Positions 34,008-41,556 of a DNA stretch of 64,000 nt are shown here, in pieces (position 1 is the stretch's first letter; every line of letters starts with the position of its first letter). This stretch comes from Streptomyces sp. NBC_00775. GTDB lineage: Bacteria > Actinomycetota > Actinomycetes > Streptomycetales > Streptomycetaceae. The DNA is taken from contig NZ_CP108938.1 of NCBI RefSeq assembly GCF_036347135.1, positions 5,890,001 through 5,954,000 of the forward strand, in the 5' to 3' direction. The notes beneath the pieces were generated by a model that saw nothing but the letters and a program-made list of their open reading frames with translations, ran no database searches and was not told the DNA's origin. The translations under genes were made by a program, and so were the position numbers.

Positions 34008-35432
34008 TCACCGTGAAGCGTCACTGGGCAGCGCCACGGAGCGCAGGCCCACGAAGTATGTCGCCAGGAACCCCACCGCGTACCCCGTCAGCAGCCCGCC
34101 CCCGTAGATCGCCGCCGTCATCCCCAGCCCCCTGTTCCCCGCGAGCAGCGGGAACAGGGCCCAGCCCGACGGTCCGATCGCCGTCGCGCCCACCTTGTCG
34201 CCGAGCGTCGCGAAGAAGCCGACGAAGGCGCCGCCCGCCGCGCCGCCCGCGCAGGCGGTCAGGAACGGGCGGCCGAGGGGGAGGGAGACGCCGTAGATCA
34301 AGGGTTCGCCGACGCCGAGCAGCCCGGCCGGAAGGGCGGACCTGATCGTCGTACGGAGGGAGGTGTCGTGGCGGAGGCGGACGTAGACCGCCGCTGCCGC
34401 GCCGACCTGGCCCGCGCCCGCCATCGCCAGGATGGGGAGCAGGACCGTGTAGCCCTGCTGCTCGATGAGGGTGGTGTGGATGGGGATCAGGGCCTGGTGC
34501 AGGCCGAGCATGACGAGGGGCAGGAACAGGCCGCCCAGGATCAGGCCCGCGAAGGCGCCCGTGTGGTCCAGGAGCCAGTTCGCCGCCGTGCCGATGGCGG
34601 AGGAGAGCTCTCCGGCCGCGTACATCAGGGCGTAGAGCGTCACCAGGCCGGTGACGAGGACCGTGACGGTCGGGGTGACGAGGACGTCCAGCGTCGCCGG
34701 GACCCGGCCGCGGCACCACTTCTCGACGTACGTGCCCAGCAGCGCGGCGGCCAGCGCGCCGAGGACGCCGCCCTGGCCGGGCGCGAGCGTCATCCCGAAC
34801 ACGGTCACCTTCGCGACCCCCGCGTACACGATGACCGCGGCCACCGCGCCGCCCAGAATGGGCGTGCCGCCGAACTCCTTCGCCGTGTTGTAGCCGACGA
34901 AGACCGCGATCAGCGCCATGAATCCGGAGGCGATGGCGGTGAGGGCCGGGGTGAGCGCGGGCAGCAGGCCAAGGTTCAGCAGGAGGCCGTTGAGGCCCGC
35001 GATGATGCCGCAGCCGATCAGGGCGGGGATGAGCGGGACGAAGATGTTCGCGATGCGGCGGAGGGCCAGCTTGAGGGGGGTGGCGTTGCGGTGTTTTTGG
35101 GCTTCCTTCAACTCGGCGCCCCTGGCGGCCAGTTGATGGGCTTGATCGGCTTGATTGGATGCCGGCGTCGGGGTGAGCAGCGCCTCGAACTCGGGCGTCA
35201 CGCGTGCGACCGTGCCCGGCCCCAGGACGATCTGGAGCTGGTCCGTGTCGTCGCCGTCAGCGACCAGGCCCAGTACGGCGGGCAGCGCTCGTAGATCGTC
35301 TTTCCGTACGAGGCTGCCGTCGCGCAGGCCGAGTCGCAGACGGGTCATGCAGTGGGCGACGGAGGTGACGTTCGCGGGGCCGCCCACGAGGGGGAGGATC
35401 GCTTCGGCGGTGAGGGTGTCCGGTGTGCGCAC
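34008..35432 (-). CDS. murP: PTS EIIBC component, MurNAc/GlcNAc type
   Basis: 474 residues. EIIB domain 1-90 with the phosphorylation Cys28 in VAHCMTRLR; EIIC from about 115 with about ten membrane helices and LGVGEPLIYGVSLPLGRPF. No EIIA domain, so it needs a free EIIA (Crr) as MurP does. Sixteen bases after murQ, in an operon with it, which points to N-acetylmuramic acid rather than GlcNAc. GTG start. Confidence 0.88.
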   Translation of the reverse strand: MRTPDTLTAEAILPLVGGPANVTSVAHCMTRLRLGLRDGSLVRKDDLRALPAVLGLVADGDDTDQLQIVLGPGTVARVTPEFEALLTPTPASNQADQAHQLAARGAELKEAQKHRNATPLKLALRRIANIFVPLIPALIGCGIIAGLNGLLLNLGLLPALTPALTAIASGFMALIAVFVGYNTAKEFGGTPILGGAVAAVIVYAGVAKVTVFGMTLAPGQGGVLGALAAALLGTYVEKWCRGRVPATLDVLVTPTVTVLVTGLVTLYALMYAAGELSSAIGTAANWLLDHTGAFAGLILGGLFLPLVMLGLHQALIPIHTTLIEQQGYTVLLPILAMAGAGQVGAAAAVYVRLRHDTSLRTTIRSALPAGLLGVGEPLIYGVSLPLGRPFLTACAGGAAGGAFVGFFATLGDKVGATAIGPSGWALFPLLAGNRGLGMTAAIYGGGLLTGYAVGFLATYFVGLRSVALPSDASR

Positions 35433-35448
35433 CCCCCGAGAGTGCTGG

Positions 35449-36384
35449 TCAGCCGGTCGCCGCCGCCAGCGCGGCGCGCAGGTGGCCCTTGCTCTCCTCC
35501 AGAAGGTGGGCGGCCGTCGGCCCGTCGACCCCGCCCAGGATCGCCAGGATCGCGTTCTTCACCTCGCCGTCCGTGGCGGCCAGGGCCCGCTCGATCTCCT
35601 CGTCCGAGGCGCCCGTCGCCAGGGCCACGATGCGGCGGGAGCGGGCCCGCAGCTTCTCGTTCGAGGCGCGAACGTCGACCATCAGGTTCCCGTACGTCTT
35701 GCCCAGGCGGATCATCGTGATCGTCGACAGCATGTTGAGGACGAGTTTCTGGGCCGTGCCGGCCTTGAGGCGGGTGGAGCCCGTCAGCAGCTCCGGGCCG
35801 ACGACGACCTCGATGCCGTGCTCGGCCGCCGCGGCCAGCGCGCTGTGCGCGTTGCAGGACAGGCCGATCGTCAACGCGCCCCGCGTATGGGCGTGTTCGA
35901 CGGCACCGACGGCGTACGGGGTGCGGCCGGAGGCGGAGATGCCGACCACGGTGTCGTCGGGGGTGAGGGCGAGCTTCTCCAGATCGGCGGCGGCCAGCTC
36001 CTTCGAGTCCTCGGCGCCCTCGATCGACGTGACGATGGCGGTCGGACCGCCCGCGATCAGGCCCACGACCTGCGAAGGGTCGGTATTGAAGGTGGGCGGG
36101 CACTCGGAGGCGTCCACGACACCCAGGCGGCCGGCCGTGCCAGCGCCCGCGTAGATCAGCCGGCCGCCGCGGGCCATCCGGGCGGCGATGTCGTCGATGG
36201 CGGCGGCGATGAGCGGGAGGCGCCGCGCGACGGCGGCGGCCACCGTCGCGTCCTCGCCGTTCATGAGCGACGCGATCTCCAGCGTGGGCAGCTGATCGAT
36301 CTCGGCGAGCTCCGGGCGGAACGCCTCGGTCGTCAGCGCCTCCAACTCGGCTCGAAGGTCGGGGTGGTTGGACATGGAGGTCAT
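35449..36384 (-). CDS. murQ: N-acetylmuramic acid 6-phosphate etherase
   Basis: 311 residues from the ATG at 36384; an upstream TTG lies in a repeat. SIS-domain lyase: LIYAGAGTAGRLGVVDASEC then PPTFNTDP, the MurQ signature with catalytic Glu in the EGAEDS segment. Splits MurNAc-6-P into GlcNAc-6-P and lactate, feeding the NagA step encoded at 12-13 kb. Upstream of murP on the same strand; regulator murR precedes it. Confidence 0.95.
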   Translation of the reverse strand: MTSMSNHPDLRAELEALTTEAFRPELAEIDQLPTLEIASLMNGEDATVAAAVARRLPLIAAAIDDIAARMARGGRLIYAGAGTAGRLGVVDASECPPTFNTDPSQVVGLIAGGPTAIVTSIEGAEDSKELAAADLEKLALTPDDTVVGISASGRTPYAVGAVEHAHTRGALTIGLSCNAHSALAAAAEHGIEVVVGPELLTGSTRLKAGTAQKLVLNMLSTITMIRLGKTYGNLMVDVRASNEKLRARSRRIVALATGASDEEIERALAATDGEVKNAILAILGGVDGPTAAHLLEESKGHLRAALAAATG

Positions 36385-36420
36385 GAGGGGAGCGGCTCTT
36401 TCTGCTGAGGGTGTCGTCAA

Positions 36421-36462
36421 CGCGCCCCGTTCAGGGGCGCGGGGAACTGCGCGACCGGCTAC
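36421..36462. repeat. half copy of the intergenic repeat between murR and murQ
   Basis: CGCGCCCCGTTCAGGGGCGC then GGGGAACTGCGCGACCGGCT. The first 20 bases fold back on themselves. It lies between murR and murQ, 37 bases before the murQ start. Confidence 0.75.
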
Positions 36463-36554
36463 AGCCGGCCCGCGGTCTCCCAGCTACTTCATCCCCGTTG
36501 TCCCGCTTTTCGTGCTCTACGCGCCCTTTATTGCTTTACGCGCCTTACATGAAG

Positions 36555-37475
36555 TTATCGTCCGCCACGCGGAGTGTGCCGGTGCGCCAGCGCCTCGTAC
36601 GACGCGGACAGCGCCGGTGCCGCCGTCTCGTACGTCCGCTGAGCGACCCCCACGAACAGACAGTCCACGACCAGCAGCTGACTCGTACGAGAAGACATGG
36701 CCGCAGGCCGCAGCTCGCTCTCGCGGGCCGTCGACGTGGTGAGGATGTGGTCCGCGTACTGCGTGACGGGTCCGCCCGGGCGGCCGGTGATCGCGATCGT
36801 CGTCGCCCCGTGCTCGAAGGCGACCCGGAGCGGTTCGATCACGTCGCCGGTCGAGCCGGAGTGCGTGATGGCTATCGCCACGTCCTTGGCGCGCAGCTGC
36901 ACCGCGTTGGTGACGGCGAGGTGCGGATCGCTGTGCGAGTGGGCTATGAGCCCGATGCGCAGCAGCTTTTGGGCGAGGTCCTGGGCGACGAGCCCGGACG
37001 CGCCGACTCCGTAGATGTCGATGCGGCGGGCCACCGCGAGCGCGGCGACGGCCGCGCCGAGCTGGACCGTGTCGAGTCCGGCGGCGGTGTCGGCGAGGGT
37101 CTGCTGCTCGTCGTACGCGAGTTTCGCGACGACGTCCGCGATGGGGTCGTCGACCGCGATGTCGGCGGTGACGGCGGGCGCGCGCCCGGACTGCTGCTGG
37201 GCGGCGAGCCCGGCGAGCGCCAGGCGCAGATCCCGGTACCCGGGGTAGCCGAGGAGACGGGCCGTCCGCACGACCGTGGCCTCGCTGGTGCCGGTGAGCT
37301 CGGCGAGGCCGGTGACCGTGAGGGCCGCGCAGCCGGCCGGGTCGCCGGCGACGGCCTCGGCGACCCGCTGCATGGAGCGGGTCATCGAGGGGGCGAGCGT
37401 CCGCACCTTGGCCGCGAGGGCGGCGGGGGCGGGCGGCGCCTCTCCCGCGAAAATTTCCTTCACGTCTTGGGTCAC
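36555..37475 (-). CDS. MurR/RpiR-family transcriptional regulator
   Basis: 306 residues. HTH_6 domain about 25-100 (LTGTSEATVVRTARLLGYPG) and SIS sugar-phosphate domain about 150-280 (RIDIYGVGASGLVAQDLAQK; AITHSGSTGDVIEPL). In E. coli MurR represses murQP and senses MurNAc-6-P. Location in front of murQ-murP supports that role here. Candidate operators lie in its first codons and just upstream. Confidence 0.9.
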   Translation of the reverse strand: MTQDVKEIFAGEAPPAPAALAAKVRTLAPSMTRSMQRVAEAVAGDPAGCAALTVTGLAELTGTSEATVVRTARLLGYPGYRDLRLALAGLAAQQQSGRAPAVTADIAVDDPIADVVAKLAYDEQQTLADTAAGLDTVQLGAAVAALAVARRIDIYGVGASGLVAQDLAQKLLRIGLIAHSHSDPHLAVTNAVQLRAKDVAIAITHSGSTGDVIEPLRVAFEHGATTIAITGRPGGPVTQYADHILTTSTARESELRPAAMSSRTSQLLVVDCLFVGVAQRTYETAAPALSASYEALAHRHTPRGGR

Positions 37476-37492
37476 TCTTGAAAGATATTTTC
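37449..37492. promoter_or_regulatory. candidate MurR/RpiR operators
   Basis: GAAAGATATTTTC (37480-37492) and GAAAATTTC (37449-37457) share the GAAA...TTTC dyad seen in RpiR-family operators. The first is 5 bases upstream of the murR start; the second is inside its first ten codons. AT-rich in GC-rich DNA. Would give autoregulation and possibly control of murQ-murP. Confidence 0.5.
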
Positions 37493-37530
37493 CTTTGGGT
37501 CATACGGTCAAGGGTGCGCACAATGGGGAC

Positions 37531-37935
37531 ATGGACCCCACCGGCGACCCCGGCAACCCCGTCAGCCCCTTGGAGCAGTCGCTGCACGCGGCGCGTGCCC
37601 TCGTGCTCGCCGATCTGGTCGCGGGCCAGGTCGCCGAGGCGGACGTCGTCTCCCTGGTCGAGGAGTCGGTGGTGCAGCGCCGCTGGTGGGTCGAGCAGTG
37701 GCCGGAGGGCAGGGACTACGTCGCCGGGCTCGTCGCCCAGGACGTCCAGGACGCCCTGCTGGAACGCCACGGGCGGTGGCCGCTGTGCCCCGTCTGCGGC
37801 TCCGGGGACCCGCACGCCCTCGACGTGGAGCCCGAGTTGGGCCCCGACCCGCACTGGGTGTGCCACAAGGCGGGCGTGAAGGTCGCGTCGGTGGGCTGCC
37901 TGGGCTCGGCGGCCGGCGGGGCCCCGCCCTCGTGA
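37531..37935 (+). CDS. conserved hypothetical protein with Cys pairs
   Basis: 134 residues, MDPTGDPGNPVSPLEQSLHA. Helical N-terminus, then LCPVCGSGDPHALDVEPELG and HWVCHKAG, possibly one zinc site. Divergent from murR across 55 bases and coupled by GTGA to the DUF4031 gene. Family not recognised, but the pairing with DUF4031 looks stable. Confidence 0.75.
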   Translation: MDPTGDPGNPVSPLEQSLHAARALVLADLVAGQVAEADVVSLVEESVVQRRWWVEQWPEGRDYVAGLVAQDVQDALLERHGRWPLCPVCGSGDPHALDVEPELGPDPHWVCHKAGVKVASVGCLGSAAGGAPPS

Positions 37936-38204
37936 CCGTCTACATCGACCCGCCCACCTGGCCCGGGCACGGCCGCCTGTGGTCCCACCTGATCAGCGAT
38001 GTCTCGTACGACGAACTGCACGCGTTCGCCGCCGAGTTGGGCGCCCCGCCACGCGCCTTCGAACGCGACCACTACGACATACCGTCGCACCGGTACGAGG
38101 ACGCCGTGCGCGCGGGCGCGGTGCGGGTCAGCAGCCGCGAGGTGGTGCGGCTGCTGTACGGGGCGGGGCTGCGGCGGCGGAAGCATCCGGGGGCCGCACG
38201 CTGA
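37932..38204 (+). CDS. DUF4031 protein
   Basis: 90 residues starting VTVYIDPPTWPGHGRLWSHL, the DUF4031 signature, with ERDHYDIPSHRY in the middle. DUF4031 is a small conserved actinobacterial family without known function. GTG overlaps the previous stop by 4 bases. Confidence 0.88.
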   Translation: MTVYIDPPTWPGHGRLWSHLISDVSYDELHAFAAELGAPPRAFERDHYDIPSHRYEDAVRAGAVRVSSREVVRLLYGAGLRRRKHPGAAR

Positions 38205-38244
38205 TGTCCGGGCGTGATGTCCGGGCGCCGGCAACCGGCCGCCG

Positions 38245-38937
38245 TCAGCTGGTGAAGACCGGGTCGAGGGTCTTCCACCAGTTCGTGAGCGCCGCGGGGT
38301 CGGTTCCCTTGACCTGGAAGAGCGCGGGCCGGTCGTAGTACGTGCAGGTGATGACGTACTGACCGTCGGTGTGGGTGAAGCAGACCATGTCGCCGGTGGG
38401 CAGGGTGGAGCCTTTCTCGTGCCAGGAGCCGTGGACGTTCCGGCTCTCGTCGCAGTTGCCCAGCGTCGGGTACTTCGAGGCGTAAGTCCGGTACACGTCC
38501 TGGAGTTTGCTCTTGGACGCGTACATCACGATGTCCGCCTTCGTGGTGGCGCCTCCCGACGTCACCGAACAGAGCAGGGCGGCCGTCGCGCCCGGGGCCT
38601 TGTCGTGCTCGCAGCTCTCCCGTTGCCACTGGTCGCTGTTGAGCGAGTCGCGCAGCTTGCGCTCGGCGGCCGTCAGACCGTCAGCGGGCGTCAGACTGTC
38701 GGTGGGCGTCGTGGTCCCGCTGGGGCCGGGCGCCTGGCTCGTGGGCGAGCCGCTCGAAGACGCGCCGGCCGGGGATTCGTCGTTGTGGTTCAGCCGTGCC
38801 TGCACCACCCAGCCGGCCACGGTCAGTATCGCTGTGAGCAACACGCCGATGATGCTCCAGCGCACGCTGCTGCGGGCCAGCAGATGTCCCGGGTCCGGCG
38901 GCCCGGGCGGCTGCGGTGGCGGGTCGTACGGGCTCAT
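38245..38937 (-). CDS. membrane-anchored protein of unknown function
   Basis: 230 residues. Pro-rich cytosolic start (MSPYDPPPQPPGPPDPGHLL), one membrane helix about 28-48 (WSIIGVLLTAILTVAGWVVQ), then a Ser/Thr/Pro linker and an outer domain (GLTAAERKLRDSLNSDQWQR...CSVTSGGATTKADIVMYAS) with several Cys. It is similar in layout to sensor or lipid-binding domains following kinases in Streptomyces. GGGGGAACACG precedes the ATG. Confidence 0.7.
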   Translation of the reverse strand: MSPYDPPPQPPGPPDPGHLLARSSVRWSIIGVLLTAILTVAGWVVQARLNHNDESPAGASSSGSPTSQAPGPSGTTTPTDSLTPADGLTAAERKLRDSLNSDQWQRESCEHDKAPGATAALLCSVTSGGATTKADIVMYASKSKLQDVYRTYASKYPTLGNCDESRNVHGSWHEKGSTLPTGDMVCFTHTDGQYVITCTYYDRPALFQVKGTDPAALTNWWKTLDPVFTS

Positions 38938-39088
38938 CGTGTTCCCCCGATCCACGACTTCACCGCGGCGCAGTACGCCGCGGTGAAGGCATTGTCGGGA
39001 GCGGGGGCGGGGCTGAGTAAGGGGAACGGGCGTTGTTGGGCCCGGGGTACGCCACGTGGACCGGTCGGCCCGCACCAATGGGCGCAGG

Positions 39089-40237
39089 TCAGTCCGTGCG
39101 GGCGTACAGCCGCAGGGAGCGGTCCATGCCGTGCAGCTCGTACGCGTACTGCTCCACGTCCTCGCTCACCCGCTTGAACCCGGCGCGCGAAATGACGCCC
39201 AGGGACGGGGTGTTGGTCCGGTCGATGGCCGCGAAGAGGAGCTTGACGTCGTCGCGGGCCAGGGCCCAGGCGGAGAGGGTGCGCAGGGCCTCGGTGGCGT
39301 AGCCGTGGCCGCGGGCGTTCTCCGCGAGGTCGTAGCCGACCTCGGCGCGGGCCTCCTCGTCGGGGACGCCGTGGAAGCCCATCCCGCCGACCGCGCGGCC
39401 GTCCTCCCGCCGTACGAGCACGAACATGCCCCACTCCGGCCGGTGCACCCCGCCTTCGTACGCCTTCACGACCATCCCGGCGGCGTCCCGCGTGCCCTCG
39501 AACGGGCCGCCCTCGATCCACTCGAAGCCGCCGGTGCCGCCCGCGCTCAGATCGGCGGCGGCTGCCGGGGTGACCCCCTGGAGCGTGAGCCGCTCGGACT
39601 CGATCACCAGGTTGTTGGACCAGCGCCACTCGGTGACCGGGTCGCGGCCGGGCAGTTCGCCGCGACCGGTGGCCCACAGGAGGGTGCGCCAGGGGGCGTC
39701 GGGCTCGGGCCGGACGTTCGGGAAGATCCGGGTGAGGACCCACTCGCAGAGCGCGGCCGGGGGTTCATAGGTGAGCTGGAGCCCCTCGGCGATGTCATAC
39801 GTGTGCAGCAGGACCTCGGCGACGCCCATCGCGGCGAAGCCCTCGCGGTTCGCACTGCGGAACGGGTACGGGTGGTAGGCGCGCACCTCGCGGGGTGTCG
39901 TACGGAGGGTGGCGGTGAGCAGGGCGCCGGTCGTCTCGAGCACGTCGACGACGCCCGCGCTGTCGGTATCGTCCTCCATCACGATCTCGAAGGGGACGTA
40001 CGCCTTCGTGGCCCGTCCGGCCAACTGCCCCGCGTACGCGAGGAGAGCACCGGCGGTGTGCTCGACGGTCTGCCGGCAACTCCACGCCAGTTGCCCCGCG
40101 TTGACGCTGTCCCAGTCCCGCCCGGCCGCGACCGCGGCACGCAACACCGCCACGCTCCCCGCGACGGCTTCCGTCACCCGGTCCACCATCTGGTCCACAG
40201 CCATGTCCCCGCCCATGTCCCCGCCCATGTCTCCCAT
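39089..40237 (-). CDS. MDMPI (DinB-like) - GNAT acetyltransferase fusion
   Basis: About 382 residues. N-terminal 1-210: mycothiol-dependent maleylpyruvate isomerase-like bundle (AWSCRQTVEHTAGALLAYA; VAEVLLHTYDIAEGL with metal His). C-terminal 215-382: GNAT domain (AEVGYDLAENARGHGYATEA, FKRVSEDVEQY) like RimJ-type N-acetyltransferases. The start has four in-frame ATGs spaced by GGC GGG GAC repeats (MGDMGGDMGGDM); any could be used. The MFS gene ends 20 bases upstream on the same strand. Confidence 0.82.
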   Translation of the reverse strand: MGDMGGDMGGDMAVDQMVDRVTEAVAGSVAVLRAAVAAGRDWDSVNAGQLAWSCRQTVEHTAGALLAYAGQLAGRATKAYVPFEIVMEDDTDSAGVVDVLETTGALLTATLRTTPREVRAYHPYPFRSANREGFAAMGVAEVLLHTYDIAEGLQLTYEPPAALCEWVLTRIFPNVRPEPDAPWRTLLWATGRGELPGRDPVTEWRWSNNLVIESERLTLQGVTPAAAADLSAGGTGGFEWIEGGPFEGTRDAAGMVVKAYEGGVHRPEWGMFVLVRREDGRAVGGMGFHGVPDEEARAEVGYDLAENARGHGYATEALRTLSAWALARDDVKLLFAAIDRTNTPSLGVISRAGFKRVSEDVEQYAYELHGMDRSLRLYARTD

Positions 40238-40257
40238 GCGGGCGAGGATAGGTCGGA

Positions 40258-41538
40258 TCACGCCTGCGTACGTACCGATTTGTTCGCGCCGCCCGCCCTG
40301 GTCACGACGCGCGAGTTCCGCGTACGGCGATGTAGCCGCAGTGCGACGGCGGCCGCGCCGATGGCGAGGGTGGTCATGGCCGCGCCCGCCCACGCGGTGG
40401 AGGTGTAGCCGAACCCGGCGTCGATGACCGAGCCGCCGACCCAGGGCCCGCAGCTGTTGCCCAGGTTGAAGGCGGCCGTGGTCGTGGCCCCGGCCAGGGT
40501 GGGGGCGGCCGCGGCGACGTTGAACATCCGGGCGTTCAGCGCGGGGGCGGTGTAGAAGCAGGCGATCCCGAGGAGGAAGGAGAGCACCACGGCGGCGATC
40601 GCGTACTGCCCGAAGAGGGCGAGCCCGACGAGGATGACGGTGTCGGCCGCCATACCGCTGATCAGCACGCCGAAGAGATGCGCGTCGGCGAACCGCCCGC
40701 CGATCGTGGTCCCGATGAGCGCGCCGACCCCGAACAGCGCGAGCACGGCGGGCACCCACCCGTCGTCGAGCCCGGCGACATCCGTGAGCAGCGGCGCGAG
40801 ATAACTGAACGCGCAGAACACACCGGCGGCGCCGAGCATGATGACGCCGATGGACAGCCAGACCTCCCGGTCCCGGAAGATGCGCACCTCGCGCCTGAGC
40901 TGCGGCTTCTGGGCGGGGAGAGGGATGCGGGGGATGAGCGTGACCACCCCGAGGAGCGCGATCGCCGAGGCGGCGCCGACGGCCCAGAACGCCGACCGCC
41001 ACCCGAGCCCCTCCCCGAGAAAGGCCCCGGCGGGCACCCCGAGCACATTCGCGATCGACAGCCCCCCGATCATCACGGCCAGCGCCCGCGCCCGCGCGTT
41101 CCCCGGCACCATCGCGACGGCCACCGCCGCGCCGATCGCCCAGAACCCCGCGCAGGCGAGAGCACTGATGACACGCGACGCGAACAGGACGCCGTAGGTC
41201 GGGGCGAGGGCGCCCGCCACCTGGCCGAGCCCGAAGACGGTGATGAGGGCGACGAGGGTCGTACGGCGGGGGAGCCTGAGCGTCGCCACCGCGAGGAGGG
41301 GCGCCCCTACGACCATGCCGATCGCGAACGCCGAGATCAGCAGGCCGGCTTGGGGGATGGTGACGTCCATGTCCTCCGCGATGGGGGGCAGCAGCCCGGA
41401 GAGCATGAACTCGCTGGTGCCGAGGGCGAAGACGGAGAGGGCGAGTATGTAGACGGCGAGCGGCATGCGGGGGCGGGCGGTTGGGGTGGGGCCGGGGGTG
41501 GGGGTATCCGGGGGCGCGGATTGGGGAGTTGGGGCCAT
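40258..41538 (-). CDS. MFS transporter, Cmx/CmrA (chloramphenicol-export-like) type
   Basis: 426 residues, 12 hydrophobic segments. MPLAVYILALSVFALGTSEF is the signature of the CmlR/AraJ-like subgroup; GVPAGAFLGEGLGWRSAFW is motif C. AAGGGG sits 4 bases before the ATG. Upstream is the caspase/HSP90 gene (18 bases from its stop), downstream the MDMPI-GNAT gene, so all may share a transcript. Substrate unknown. Confidence 0.88.
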   Translation of the reverse strand: MAPTPQSAPPDTPTPGPTPTARPRMPLAVYILALSVFALGTSEFMLSGLLPPIAEDMDVTIPQAGLLISAFAIGMVVGAPLLAVATLRLPRRTTLVALITVFGLGQVAGALAPTYGVLFASRVISALACAGFWAIGAAVAVAMVPGNARARALAVMIGGLSIANVLGVPAGAFLGEGLGWRSAFWAVGAASAIALLGVVTLIPRIPLPAQKPQLRREVRIFRDREVWLSIGVIMLGAAGVFCAFSYLAPLLTDVAGLDDGWVPAVLALFGVGALIGTTIGGRFADAHLFGVLISGMAADTVILVGLALFGQYAIAAVVLSFLLGIACFYTAPALNARMFNVAAAAPTLAGATTTAAFNLGNSCGPWVGGSVIDAGFGYTSTAWAGAAMTTLAIGAAAVALRLHRRTRNSRVVTRAGGANKSVRTQA

Positions 41539-41556
41539 GTCCCCTTCGTACGGCGT

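Noticed and set aside
36385..36420. TTG at 36420 as the murQ start.
   Set aside because: It lies at the border of the intergenic repeat; the family's usual length fits the ATG at 36384.
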